Positions 11,871-24,479 of a DNA stretch of 64,000 nucleotides are shown here, one piece after another. The position numbers and the translations under genes were made by a program. Source of the DNA: Viscum album (lineage: Eukaryota > Streptophyta > Magnoliopsida > Santalales > Viscaceae); NCBI GenBank assembly GCA_963277665.1, contig OY728133.1, forward strand, positions 393,589,962 to 393,653,961, written 5' to 3'. Position 1 is the first letter of the stretch. Each line of letters starts with the position of its first letter. The notes under the pieces were generated by a model. The model was not told the origin of the DNA. It did not search any database and was given only the letters and a program-made list of their open reading frames with translations.

Positions 11871-13129
11871 CACAACATAATCAACAACAAGGGGGAGGAG
11901 GGTCGGTCGTGTTTGTGCGGTCCAACCTCCTCCCGTTATAATGATAGCAAGCGGCCATCAAATAGAAGTCAATGTACAACAAAAAAATATTTCACGGCAA
12001 AATCAATAAACCTCAACATCAACCTGCATGAACGAACGATCCACGGATCAACCTGGAAATGGTTGGTCCGCGCTCGTCGTTCTTTTTTCAAAAGATAAGA
12101 GAACACCAAATAAATTTTCCTACCTCGAAATTGACGTCACACGTCGTCGAGTCGCGGAATTCGAACGTCGCGGTAGTCGAATGTCGGGGTAGTTGGGTGT
12201 CGCGGAAGAAAGGTATCGCTTCTGTCAACGTCGGAAGAAGAAGGAGAACTTTGTTGTTAGCGTCGGTCTCCATGGTCGGCATCTTATTCCTTGTCGCGGA
12301 AGAGGAAGAAAAAGTATTGGAGAAAACGTAGAGCGTTCTTCGCCGAGTCGGAAGGTCGTTCTTCGTTTGGAGATGATGTTCTTCAAAAGAGGGAAGAGCT
12401 CTCTCCCAAATTCTCTCACACAAAAAAACTCACAAAAATAAAATAAGGCCTCTCCTTATTTTATTATTTTTCCATGCATTCAAATTTTTTTAAAAATTCA
12501 AACACTTAGTTAAATTAATTGAAGAGGTTTAATCAATTAATTTAAGATGCGATTTGGAAAAATTAAAGAGGAGAGAGGGGAGAGTTACACAAGTTAAAGT
12601 GGAGTAACAAAATTAAGAAGGAAGTGATTTATGGGAGGTCAAGGGGTTATGGGAAGATCAAGGGGGGTTAGGGTCTCGTGTGGGCCCCACCTCCCACATA
12701 TCCACACATGGGAAGTTGGATGGTTTTGGGTCCCACCAACAACTTCCCATGGTAGAATTTAACTCCCTTGGTTAACAAAAATAAAATTGTTCACAATTGT
12801 ATTTATTTCTTCCTTAAACCCCAAAATTTAACTTCTCCTCCCAAGCAAACACACCTACGGTAAAAGTCCTCTTAAGAAAATACTGGCGCTGCGAGTTCAT
12901 CGGTGTCCTCAGATTTCAATTCCGAGTACCAGTTTAAAATATAGAAAAACTCGCTCGTTCGTTCACTGAACGTACCCGAGCTAAACTTCGGAAATTGATT
13001 CCGGGCACACCGGGCCTCGGAATCAGGCACCGTCAGAAAATACGTTCTTGTAAAATTACAATGAAAATTAAGAAAAAATTTCCCTTGAATTTTACGGGTC
13101 TTTACTGTATGGAGATAATGTTTAGTTTC

Positions 13130-13330
13130 CTTTTAGGTAAGATTCACCAAGTCAATAATAACTTACAAAAAGTTTTATTTCTTATGGTGAACAAGTTGAA
13201 AAGACAAGGTGAAAATACCAATGGAAAGAGTGATGTCAAAGACACATTTGAAAGGTCCTTTAAAGAAAAGAGGTATGAAAAAAATGGTTATTTGTTTACA
13301 TATCATGAAATAAAATATATAGAAGTTTAA
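13130..13330 (+). pseudogene. Short conserved reading-frame relic in family A interior (possible gag remnant)
   Basis: The plus-strand frame across this part of copy 3 reads LMVNKLK, then ~30 less conserved residues, then a tail with KRYEKNG and YHEIKYIEV. Copy 2, on the minus strand at roughly 20-200, gives LMVNKLK ... KKRGMK ... YHEINFMDV in the same order, with stops. Copy 1 keeps a poorer version near 27,180-27,320. Similar peptides at the same place in separate copies suggest descent from a coding segment, perhaps gag. I cannot assign a family and the evidence is weak. Confidence 0.35.
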
Positions 13331-14466
13331 ATACTGAATTAAAGAAGAAAATAATCACTTCTTATTCTGGTATATTCATCAATTGTAAGTAATGTTTCTA
13401 TCAAACTTATTGGGTATTAAATACATTATGCTTATCACATATGTGTATTAAAATATAATAAACAAGTAATTAATATAAATGTTACAAGAAGTAAGGTGTG
13501 TTCTCCAAGCAGCTAAAAAGGGTGGTTCCTAAGTTAGTGGTGAGAAGTACATGACTTCTATATTGGCAAGTTTAATGGTTCTAGTTGAACTTTTATTAAG
13601 TATTACCAAATCAATTATCTCACTTGTCTTTTAGACATAAGGATACATTATTCCAGATCAAGAATGATTTTTTGTGGTCTTTAATACTCAACCAATAGTT
13701 CAGTAGTGCTTGAATCATTGGAAATACCCGATGAGTATAAAATGAAAGACTTATATACCGAGTTGTCGTAGGATAATGATTTATAAAGAAAAACTTAGTT
13801 TTCAAGGATATTCCCAATATGGTTTTAGATTCATCAGATTTAAAGTCCTTTGTTATTATCGACACACTTATGTACTTAGTTTTGGACAAAGAAACCTTTA
13901 GAAATAAAGGCAAGACACAAAAATTTCAGAACTAGTTTAGTTAGAGAGAATGAAATATTCCAAGGGTAGGCTAGTAGTAAGTATACTTCATAATATTTCT
14001 TTTAAGTTTTTAAGGAATATGATGGTGAAGTATGGTATATTCATGGTCAGAAGATATAAGATGCTTTAGGCTGGTGTTCCAAAGAATATCTTGACCAAGT
14101 ATTCATCGATCAATATAATGTAGCATGGAGTAATTCCTAAACGCACATTACCTTATCCACATCAAGGCTATGGTGATAATAATGAGGATCAATGATGAGT
14201 CATACATGTTAACATTGATTATAAAAATATAGCATGGAGTAATTCGTAAACTCACATTTCTTTATATACATCAGAACCATGATGTAAGTTAAAAGAGTAT
14301 TAGTTTTTCAACTTATATCTATTGCTGAAACTTCCATTGTTTTCAACACATGCATCACAAATAGCATTGTTATCCCATAAAAAAAATACCAACTATCACG
14401 AAAAATGGATATCATGTGAGTAATAGTATAATGGAAATCCATTATATCATAAGAACACGTGTACAT

Positions 14467-15965
14467 ATGATTTTGTACTTTTATGCAAGGTGAAAACCAT
14501 GACAACGAAGTCATGGAGAGGTCGTTTGTGTTGGGTGCATCATTGGTGGTATGACATTGATTGAATGATCAAGATAGAATTTTTCACTTTCGAGTTAAGT
14601 AAGTGATATATCTATCTTGATTGATCGGAATGGAAGTACCTTTATTAAATACATGGCCATGATAGTTGAAGGAAATTCCATTCAGTTATATCAACAAATA
14701 ATAAAGAAAGGACAATGACACAATTGTGCATCCTTCTTTATGATATATCGAATGAAAAAAAAGATTATATTACACAATGTGTGTACATAGGTTGGTTTTC
14801 GTTTCTATGACTACTCCTTATTTCTTTAGGGGCCATGATGGGTTGCTAGATGCTGCTCTTGGTCTATGAATATTATTCAATGCTATTGAGATAAGGTTCT
14901 AGAGAGTCACACACAATAGAACTTTCAAGATTCTTCCTTATTCTGATAAATATTTATATAGAAAATAGTGGGCCCCACCACGGGGTCTGAGTGTTGTCCA
15001 AGATTTATCAATCACCGATAAATAAATAAATTCATTATTATTAGAGTATAGAATAATTGTATTGAATTTATTTAATAAAAGTATTTACAAGTGTTTAAGT
15101 AAATACATGGAATAATATTATATAAACGAATATTATATTTAATATTCAAGGTTCATTTAATATTTATAGGAATTACAATTCAAGTTAATAACTCAAGTTT
15201 AACACGTAATATATTTAATATATATTATAATTATGTGATAAAATATAAATAATATTTATAATGCAGTTAGTTCATCATAATTATTTACTTATTACTTATT
15301 TAGTGGATGACAGATATAAAGGGGATGGGAACCCTAACTAGGTATTTTACACATCCACTATATAAGTAGACGAGGAGATCATTTTTTATGTGCAAGGTAA
15401 GAAAACCATTCCAATGGGTTAATAAATTCTCTCTCTTCTCACTTACTTGAGAAATAAATATACCATCCAAGAAATTGATCCAAAGATATCTTCACAGATT
15501 GTAGGAACATAGTCGAGGTGATCATCACTATGTCAAAGGAATTGTCAGAGCTTCATGATAGCACTTAGAATTTGATGATTGACATTTGCGCAGTTTATTA
15601 AAGTGTGTGTGGGTGATCTAGAGGGGTTCGGTTTTAGATCCTTCAAGAAATGATCACCAACAACAAGCTATAGTCAAACACACCGAATCAAACAAGGTAC
15701 ATGTTTGTTTATTTATTTTGTGCTTATTAAATTCACACGAGATCCTCAGACCTTTAATGGGGCTTAGATCACTAGATACGAAGTATTTACATTGGTTAGA
15801 TGATGGAAAATTTTAAAATCCCTAGCCTACTGACTTTTTCGATCTGTATCGGTTCCTTAAAACTCTCAGAATTCAATTTTGAAGTCATGAATTCAAATTT
15901 TTTTGCTCACCAAACAAGAAAAATTTAAACGGGATGAGGATTTCGACCCAATATAAAAACCTAAG
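14467..15965 (+). repeat. Truncated family A LTR plus start of a leader (copy 4)
   Basis: At ~14,467 sequence corresponding to the middle of the family A LTR begins abruptly (compare 5,130 onward in copy 3) and continues to an LTR end near 15,840. A TATA element TATATAAG lies near 15,358. After the LTR end a diverged leader-like stretch continues to ~15,965. It is either the damaged 3' LTR of copy 3 or a separate truncated copy. The leader-like tail favours the second, but similarity there is low. Confidence 0.65.
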
Positions 15966-15985
15966 ATGTTACACTTGATATAACT

Positions 15986-16890
15986 GATATTTTCCTAACA
16001 TTAATTATATGTTGGAAATATCATATCTTGTACATATCATGGCATACATAATTGATCCATCACTGAAGTGTATAAAATTTAGGTCACCACATTAATCTCC
16101 TCCTATACCCATGCATGTCTTCTTAGATAGATTTATGCTATGTGACTCTGAAAACAATTATCTCTCTAATTGTTCCAACTTTTATTTTTCAATACCTTGT
16201 TATTATATCTACGATTGACTAAGTATAAGAAACTATTAGATCTACCTCAGTAGATCATGTTCCCTAGAACTTAGGTTGCTACTTCAAGTCAATATCTAGA
16301 GTATTTTTTTATTCTGTACTTAACTAACTATAAGACCAATAGTTTTTTCTATATGTTTCCAAACATGTTTTACTTGGAAAATAGTAATGCTCCCACTAAC
16401 CTCTGGTAGAAACATGAAATAAATTCATTCCAAATGAAATTTCTATGATCTTGTTACTGACTTTAATCCTAAACTATATTTTAGTAACTTACACCACTTA
16501 TTGGCATTCTATGGTGTCACCATCCCTTTCTGGTTGCATCATATAGACACCTTCCATGATTGGTGGTCTTGACATCCAATGCTCAATAAAATGATCATAG
16601 ATAGTAGTTATGAAAAGTAAAATTATAATGGATTTAGGTATAATGACTTGGTATAACCAATCAATCCTAATTGGTACCACACTTGTACAACCCACGTATT
16701 GTATCACTTGAATACCCTCTACAGTGTTCAAAATAATAACCCCCTGTACCTTGATACATGGAATCCATTATTGAATTTTAATTGATCTTGTTAATTTTAG
16801 ATAATTTCTATATACTTCCTACTTGTTGAAATTATTGTTCTTAATGAATAATGTATCACCAGTTGGGGTGAATATAAAATCATCGCCATA
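15986..16890 (-). mobile_element. Family A interior fragment (copy 5)
   Basis: This stretch matches ~24,840-25,740 of copy 1 in the same orientation, for example around CTACCTCAGTAGATC and CATCCCTTTCTGGTTG. Both ends are abrupt and no LTR is attached. In copy 1 this is the pol-side (3') interior. All frames are broken. It is inverted relative to copies 3 and 4 beside it. Confidence 0.75.
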
Positions 16891-17586
16891 ATTTGCACGT
16901 TTGATTTGTTGTTAACATTTATATTACATTAAGAATATTTTGTTGGAAAAGATGGTTTTAAAGGTGCTACATAAATCTTTGGAATGATTTTGGTATTGAT
17001 TAAAGGTGCATTGGAGATATTTCAAAGTTATTTGAAGTGGTGATATTGTTTAGAGTTTTCTAGCAGTAAATTGAAGAAGATCTGTTCTTTATGGAAGTAA
17101 TTTGGAAATCCCGTGATGAAGTTGCTGGAAAATGGATATGTCTTGGAAATATCATAATACATTTAGAGTATTTGTAAGATATTAAATCATTTTTATAAGA
17201 TGATTGAGTCTACATAAGTTACTTGAGTTTGTGTAAGATATTTTTCCAACATGTAAGATATTAATAGAGTTCATAGGATATTCGAGGTTTCAAAAGATAC
17301 TTGCAAAGTTCATAAGATATTTGAGGTTTTGTAAGATACTTGGTATTTTTATATGATATTTGTGTTTTTAAGATACTTTCTGAGTGTGTAAGATTATTTG
17401 AGGTTCTTATGACACTTGGAAACATGCATAAGATATTTGAGTTATCATATGATATTTGATTCCATAAGATATTGTACTTTGTGGAAAAATTAGAAGATGA
17501 GAACCTCTATAAGATACTTTTGGAAGATAAATCATCCGATAATAAATGGTTATCAATTTTAAAATTCATGTCCTCATGCAAAGTCT
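16891..17586. repeat. Unclassified AT-rich stretch with degenerate ~20-30 bp repeats
   Basis: From ~17,160 to 17,490 variants of ATAAGATATTTGAG recur about fifteen times with irregular spacing. No ORF or domain is seen. It may belong to the 3' end or LTR of the old copia element whose RT and RNase H relic resumes at 21,018, since the solo LTR at 17,592 was inserted into continuous older DNA, but I found no matching second LTR. Confidence 0.4.
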
Positions 17587-18879
17587 TCATCTGTCACAAA
17601 CTATCCTAGGTACCCTGGTAACCCAATCACCAAGCCAGCCCTGACATAGCCCAAAGTGCGTTCTTGATCCCCATGGGTCAGTGACTAGCACCTGGCATCA
17701 CACACCATGAAAGTGAGAACGATTTTTCCACCAACAATGCGGAAGAAAAGAAATAAGACACTAAGCATAACAAAAGAAACTCCACTGGGAGTAATATACC
17801 AGAATACAAAGAGGCATAAAAAAGCCTAAGTATTAAAATTAAAAATAGCCCCAAGGTCCTTAAGGTCACAACTCACCAAGACCAAAGCTCAACAAGTGGA
17901 TCCACCTCCAAGAGGATTCCACAATCTCTATGTGAACTCAGCAAAATGTGTATATACATGTCCCTATAATAATGACCAAAGGAGACTTGTCACCAGCCCA
18001 TCGGGGATGTGACCCACTGCAAGTATGTTTTAGATCGTTGTCATAGCATAGAGTGTATCCAAATAACTCACTGACTACCTAAGGCTTTCATGCACTCTTA
18101 CATGATGGGTGAACTATTTTAAGACTGCTTAAAAATACGATGAATCCCATTCTTCCATTTCAAAAGTGCCAATTTATTTCCATTTAAAACCAAAAAATGT
18201 TTTATTCAAAAACATTCCTTTTTCACAAGATAAAACCACTGGGTTTCTATCAAATAATTTTAATCCATTTTCACCAGTTTGAAATCCATTCAAAACCAAT
18301 TCCATCATTACACAATTTATTTCCAAAATTAAATTCAATAATTTAATTGAAAACATTTCCATAAAATTAAAATTTTAAATTAAACAATTTAAATCAACCA
18401 ATTTACATAAACAAACCCAATTCAATGGAATTGGGGGTTTTACAAATTTCCATGCCAAAACCATTTCAAATATCTTGATTCTCTGGGATCGGGTTTGTGT
18501 CAATTTAATTGACAGAAAATTTTAGCAATTGAATTTAAATCAACAATTGAAATAAATCAAGCAATACAAGGATAATCAACTTGGCTAATCAGAATGGAAC
18601 CACCTACCTCAAGGTTGTCGATGTCAGTGACAATGATAATCCAACCAGTGTGGTTCAAAACACCTCCTCAGGGAATTTTTATCGTAAGCGTCAACACACT
18701 AAATCTCGATGCTCGTCAAGGGTTCCTAGAACCAAAAAATATATTTTATTTCACAAGAAATTAAAATAATACATGTGATTACATTTTCTCTCTCCTGGAT
18801 AATCTCTGGATTATCATTTTATGTTAACACATGCAATCACAAAAAATATCCATAAGAATAATTATAAACCTCATTTGAT

Positions 18880-19600
18880 AATTATATCCATCTATTTTAT
18901 TTCTCAAGGAAATAAAATATTACATGCGATTACATTTTTTCTCTCCTAGATAATCTCTGGATTATCATTTTAAATTATCACATGCGATGAAAATTTATCT
19001 CACCAGGATAAGTTTCAATATATATATATATATATATATATATTATCACATGTGATAATATTTATCATTCATGGAAAATTTTCAGTTTATCGTTATATCA
19101 ACGCACGCGCTTGCGTTTATCCATCAGAAAAATTATCTTTGATAAACTCAAAATTATCGTTTTAATAAGACTTTGCATTTATCTAGTGATAAATTCTTTA
19201 ATAAATATCCTTTTGATAATTTCAAGAAATTATTCTTTACAATAATTTTAACAATTATCTTGATAATTGCATGAAATTATGTTTTGATAGTTCTTTGTGA
19301 TTATCTTTTGATAATTTGATGAAATTACCATTTGATGGTTTTCCTTTATACTTACCTTCCAATAATAATGCACATTTAAGCTTTAATAATTCAACATTAT
19401 TATCATTTGATAATTATTAACAATAGTTTTTTGATAAAAAGACAATATTTATCTTTTGATAATTTAATAACTCATCATTTGATAAAATTGTTTAATAATT
19501 ATCCTCAATAATTTCATTAAAATTATTCATTGATAATTTGTTGCAATTATCATTCGATAATTATTAACAATTATCTTTTGATAAAATTACGTAAAAAGAA
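18880..19600. repeat. GATAAT/ATTATC-rich low-complexity zone in the solo LTR
   Basis: GATAATT and its complement occur tens of times with irregular spacing. No fixed period is visible, so this looks like decayed short tandem repeats. Many short complementary words make local fold-back likely. Confidence 0.6.
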
Positions 19601-20209
19601 CCATTTAAAATGTGAAAAATTGGATTGAGTAATACCCTACTGCCTTCAAAAAAAATATTGTTTTGATTCTGCTCATCGAGATGAATTCAACGGTACGGAC
19701 GACGCACAATTCTGATCAATAAACAAAAAGTTATATAAGAGAGAATATTTGGAGAATAAAAGAAAATAGAAGGAAATAAAATAAAACAAAAACAATTAAA
19801 AAAAATAAACTGACCTTCTTCAACCATGCACAACCCATCGTATCACCTCACCATGGAAGGATCCTCCGCACGCTTGTATCCGTTGTGCAACACTTGGGAA
19901 AGGAGAAGAGCAGAGAATACCTCTCGCTACAATGTGAAGAATACCTGGGTTCCGAATAGACCTACACCCAAGGTGAGATAGGTTCAACTATTTCAATGAA
20001 ACCCAAAATGCATTCCAAAACTTAAATTTAGAAACCCCCAAATTAATTCAGATTTAAACCAAAGATTGATGGTGGGGGGATTTAATTTGGTACATTAATG
20101 AGTTGATAACTTAAATGGTGAAAAACGATCCAAAACGGAATATTTTGAATCAATTCATCTGTCAAAAATGGTCTATGGCATTAAAAGTGAGAAGAATAAC
20201 AATGAAATT

Positions 20210-20770
20210 CATTTTTTTATAATTAATATTTTAATTATTTAATATAAAAACTAAATGACACCAAACATCCATTACGAATTAAATTTATACCCTGTCTAGG
20301 GTAAGACCTCATTCCAGACCCAACGGTCATCTCAAATTTCTCATAGGATGCACCATTTGAGAGATATTAATGATTTATTAATTAAAAATCAGAATAATTA
20401 ATTAATTAAAATAAAATGGGTTATTCTTGCATGTGAGGCATCCAAACATCCGGAATTGACAAACATTATACCTATTATAGGGTAAACCCCTAATTTCGAA
20501 CCCATCGATGGTCTCAGATTTCTTATATGACACACCGTTTGAGAGATATTTAATTATTTTTAATAAATAATATATTAAATATTATTTAATAACTTTATCT
20601 CACGAGCGAGACATCCAAATATCTGGTGCCTTCAAATGTTATACCCCTCTTAGGGTAAACACCATATTTTGAACATAACCATGGACTCAAATTTCTCATA
20701 CAATGGACCATTTTTGAGTTATTCAATTATTTTGAATAAATTTCCCAAGATTAAAATAATATATTTAATA
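20210..20770. repeat. ~175-bp tandem repeat, three diverged copies
   Basis: The anchors ATACCCTGTCTAGGGTAA (20287), ATACCTATTATAGGGTAA (20468) and ATACCCCTCTTAGGGTAA (20641) are 181 and 173 bp apart. Each is followed by a shared TCTCA-ATTTCTCATA and TTTGAGAGATATT region. They differ by many substitutions, so the triplication is old. Confidence 0.75.
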
Positions 20771-21017
20771 TTTTTATTCCAACCTCTCCGAGACTTTTCA
20801 GACCTCGAAAACTCATACTTACTCAATGTTTAACTCAGAAATTATTTAATTGATTATTACAAAGTATTAATTAGGATTTTTACCATTCCGATACATGTTT
20901 AACAAAAAACACAAATTTTCACTGATAAACCATTTTTTCCATTTAAGGTAATAAATTATTAATTTAACACAAGAGATTTAAGAATACCCAAAAATAGTAA
21001 CGTGATGTTACATCATC

Positions 21018-22427
21018 CACATCATCTGTGTATATGCATGTGATGCAATCCCTATTCATCCTTAGTTGAGTTCAAAGTAACTAATAACTTTTTCTTTGAA
21101 TTCCATGTTACACATTTGTCACCAATGAATAATGTTCCACCTAAGGTGGACTTCATATCATCAACAGTACCTAACTATTCAACATATTTAGATTCATATC
21201 TCCTTTATTTTTGTACAAAAAACCATATTTTAAAGTATTTGAGATGTATCTTATAATTCTATTGGCTGTAAGAAGATGAGACTCATTTGGGTTAGATTGA
21301 AATATAACATAAATATTGACTAAATAAACTATATTTGGACCAAAAGCAGTCAAGTGTAGGTGAATTAAAATCAACTATTTGTATTCCTTTTCATTCATCA
21401 TGTTTTCTTCATCATCCTTGATCAATTTTGTGCTTGCTTGAATTAGAGTATACACTCCTCTTACTTCCATCATGCCTAATTTTTTTTAACAACTCTAACA
21501 TATTTTTTTTGTGAAATGAAGACATGACTAGAATCTTGGGTAATTTTTAAACCCATGAAAAACTTCAATTCTCCAAGCAGTGACATTTCAAATTTCTTCG
21601 TCATTTGTGTGGAAAAGTCTTCACACTATTTCTCCTCATCAATAGAAAATATAATATCATCAACATCAACCTGTCCTATTTTGAACCTTATGCTTCACAA
21701 TACTCATCCAACTTGAAATACCATGATCTTGGATCTTTCTTCAATCCATAAAGTGTTTTCTTTAATTTATAAACTCTAATTTTATCTTCATCAAGTGGAA
21801 AATTCTCAGGATGTTCCATGTATATTTATTCATTTAGTTCACCATTTAGAAATAGATATTTTACATCCATTTGGAATCTTTTGAAATTTCCTTGGGAAGT
21901 AATTGTCAGGAAAATTCTAATGGTTTCAATTCTAGAAATCAAGAAAAATGTTTCATCAAAATAAATCCCCTATATTTGAGAATACCCCATACACACAAGT
22001 CTATCTCTATTCCTCACAGATTCTTCTTTAACATTTAATTTTTTCCTAAAATCCCATTTTATTCCAATAATGTTTTATTCTTCAATATTGGAGACAGTTT
22101 CTATGTTTAATTCTTTTCAGTTTAACTGTTCTCTTAATTCATAAATTTGATCTCCTTGTGTTAAAAAGAATCATTAATATTTTGAGATTCAATCTTAGAA
22201 AACAAACTACTATGACCGGTTCCCTTGATTCTTTTTATTATTTTAACTCCAATATTATGGTCCTTAATGATATTATTATTATCAAAATGACTTTTATACC
22301 TTGAATTTGTTCCTCTCGACTTCTAGTTTTCAACATCATCACTATTGTAAGAAGAATATAAATCTTTTTCCTAGACCTATATACTATATTCATTTTATTT
22401 TAGAGGTTTAGAATTAAAAATATCATC
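21018..22427 (-). pseudogene. Old copia polyprotein relic: reverse transcriptase and RNase H (outer element)
   Basis: The minus strand carries, right to left, a copia RT recognisable by KWDFRKKLN (~22,050), RNRDRLVCMGYSQ, QMDVKYLFLNGELNE, and KLKKTLYGLKKDPRSWY (~21,740). The catalytic box VDVDDIIF lies at ~21,653-21,672, where the canonical Tyr of YVDD is Asp. Further left come RPNI-type sequence, LLTANRIIRYISNTLKYG (21,171-21,374) and an RNase H segment DDMKSTLGG ... TWNSKKK (~21,080-21,160). Many stops interrupt it. The element is in minus orientation. Its integrase lies at 42,287-42,960, on the far side of the nested insertion 22,433-42,281. It is the oldest layer of this nest. Confidence 0.85.
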
Positions 22428-22432
22428 CTCAT

Positions 22433-24264
22433 TGAAGGAACCGGGCATGTAGCTGAAGCCTAAAAGTGAGAATTTTAATTCTTTTTACTGATGAATGACA
22501 TGAACATGTCGACGTCGATGAATCATTGCCTAATTACTTCCTCAAGATCATGTGTGAATAGTTTTAATCACAAAATTAAAACCATAAAAACCTGGTTTTG
22601 ATTCAAAGCTACGCTCAATGTCAGCTCGTCATTAGCAATTGCTACTCGAAGAATCGGAATCTGAATTCCTCTAGATAGTCCACACATGCTTCAAAAATAT
22701 ATGGGATCACCATTCATTAAAATTTGGGTTCTAAAACAGAGTTCAAACGACTCCTTCGATGCTCTGACGATCACCGCATCACCTCGCTTGCAATGCCTGA
22801 GAGAGAGCTCGATCTGAGCTCCTAGATCCAGAACTTCTCTCTCTAGAATGTGGAAGAGATAAGAAGAGATATAAATATCATGAATATTCCCTGGTGAGAA
22901 CCTCTCATCTTCTATTTATATTATTTAATAATTTACCCAAAATGGAACCCCGATGCTCGAATAATTTAACACATTATAAAGGACATATTATGACTACTTA
23001 TCTGAGTCATAAATATTATTATCATTTTCCTATAATATAATAAATATATTAGATGATAATAAATGAGTCATTAACTTGACACGTTGTTTCCACTAGTATT
23101 AATTAAACCTTGAATATATAAAACTAATATTCGTCAATTAATATTTTTCATGTATTTACTTAAAACTTGTAAATACATTTAATAAATAAATTTTATGCTC
23201 ATTATTCTTAATTTGAATAATATGAATTTATATATTTAATTGGTGATAGTATAACCTTAGACAAATCCCAAACCCCAGTGGTGGGGCCCACCATGTCCAA
23301 TATTCTTATTCATCTGAATAGGGAAGATTCTTGAATACACTAATGTGTGTGACCCTCTAGGCCATTATCTTGATAGAAGTGAATAGTATTCATAGACCAA
23401 GAGCTAGATCTAGCAACCCATCATGACCCCTAAAGAGATAAGGATTGTCACAACAGCGAAAACCAACCTATGAACACATAATATGTAATATAATCTCTTT
23501 TTCTTTAATATCTCATAAAGTAGGACGCACACTCATGTCATCACCCTTTTCTTACTTTATTATTTGTTGATATAACTAGACAAATTTACCTTGGAATACC
23601 ATGTCCATGGATTTATCAAGGTACTACTATCCTGATCAACATGGACCAATATATATAACTTCCTTAACCCAGAAGTGACAAATCCTTTCTTGATCATTCA
23701 ACCAATGTCATGCCACCAATGATGCAGCCAACACAAACTACCTCACCATGATTTCAATATCATGGTTTTCATCTTGAATTAAAGTACACAATCAAATAGT
23801 ATATATTGGTAATGATCTCAAGTTAGGAGACCATTACACATGATTGTAAATAGGAACATCCAATGTAACCATAAACATGTGGTATTCCTATTGGCGGGTC
23901 TATCCTCATGATCTCACTACTCGAGATCACCAAGTGAAAACTTTATGAGAATAAGTCTCAATTATTATGATCCCCTAACACCTAATAGTAAAACATCTAC
24001 TATGTCTAGTTAGTGAGATGTATCTAGACCATAAGACCTTTATTTTAGATTAATTTCATAGTATCTCAAGGATATCATTATAGCTTGGGATCTACTATCA
24101 CCTTTTAATACAATAATTAATCTATGTACATTACCATTTCAATAGTGGACACAAAAAAGTCTATACTATAATGGTAATAAAACATCATGTATAGCTAACT
24201 ATATAGATGATATGGTGATAAAAAGCACTGAATAGTTGGGTCTAGAGACCCCACTATTTCAACA
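22433..24264 (-). repeat. 3' LTR of family A copy 1
   Basis: 1,832 bp, plus-strand ends TGAAGG and TTCAACA; on its own strand TGTTGAAATAG...CCTTCA. It aligns with 40477-42281 along nearly its whole length. On the minus strand a TATAAATAG-type box lies near 22,912-22,924. The terminal CTCAT TSD begins immediately outside at 22,432. Confidence 0.88.
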
Positions 24265-24274
24265 CTCCCACTTT
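24265..24274 (-). promoter_or_regulatory. Polypurine tract of family A copy 1
   Basis: The minus strand reads AAAGTGGGAG directly before the 3' LTR start TGTTGAAATAG. This is the standard position and form of a copia PPT for plus-strand DNA priming, and it confirms leftward orientation. Confidence 0.8.
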
Positions 24275-24479
24275 CACTAGATCCAACTTGCTAACCAAAC
24301 TTGTTGGATACTCACATGATAAATATCATGTTTCTAATGAGTAACGACTTTAACTACTGGGCCTTCCATGTTTTTTCCATGTGGCATATCTGCTATTTGT
24401 GACCTCAACTCCTTGAGTAAAACTTCTCAAGATATGATATACCCGAGTATATCCCTTTTTTCCACTGCCATAACTTGAC

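Larger units (their letters stand above)
9270..13106. mobile_element. Solo LTR, 3.84 kb, inserted in family A copy 3
   Basis: The interval starts TGTCACGACTC and ends TTTACT (the expected final CA mutated), flanked by 5-bp target duplications GTATG at 9265-9269 and 13107-13111. Removing the interval plus one TSD restores the family A alignment seen in copy 2 (near 230-260). There is no PBS, PPT or coding domain inside, so it fits a solo LTR left by LTR-LTR recombination, probably of a gypsy-type element (TGTCACGAC / GGGTC-TTTAC ends). The minus strand beginning GTAAAGACCCG suggests minus orientation, not proven. It contains three nested tandem repeats and a GC-rich core very unlike the surrounding DNA. 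The many ORFs here are GC-driven artefacts. Confidence 0.75.
4830..14466 (+). mobile_element. Family A copia-like retrotransposon, copy 3 (plus, interrupted by a solo LTR)
   Basis: This copy runs left to right: 5' LTR 4830-6492 (first ~160-170 bp missing), PBS 6495-6505, leader and interior 6506-9264, then a 3.84 kb solo LTR insertion (9270-13106), then interior again 13,112-14,466. The interior is the reverse complement of copy 2 (1-2962). Its last part is the reverse complement of ~26,050-27,370 in copy 1. At ~14,467 the match jumps directly into LTR sequence, so about 1.8 kb of the 3' interior and the start of the next LTR are deleted. A GC-richer leader block lies at ~7,020-7,400. All frames are broken. 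Confidence 0.75.
17592..21012. mobile_element. Solo LTR, 3.42 kb, TSD TCATC
   Basis: The interval begins TGTCACAAACTATCC and ends GTGATGTTACA, with perfect 5-bp duplications TCATC at 17587-17591 and 21013-21017. The reverse strand starts TGTAACATCACGTTAC, a form common for plant gypsy LTRs, so minus orientation is likely. No PBS, PPT or coding domain is present. It contains a ~175-bp tandem repeat (20,210-20,770), an AT-rich GATAAT-rich zone (18,880-19,600) and a (TA)n run at ~19,018-19,043. It is unrelated in sequence to the solo LTR at 9270-13106 beyond the terminal motif. Confidence 0.8.

Noticed and set aside
11295..12098. 267-codon plus-strand ORF and overlapping ORFs in several other frames
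   Set aside because: It lies in the GC-rich core of a solo LTR where several frames on both strands are open together. It shows no domain and low-complexity Arg/Pro/Ala composition.
22433..24264. Possibility that the ~1.8 kb repeats are independent solo LTRs
   Set aside because: The left copy is followed by a PPT, the two face the same way, and a shared CTCAT duplication lies outside both, so they are the two ends of one insertion.
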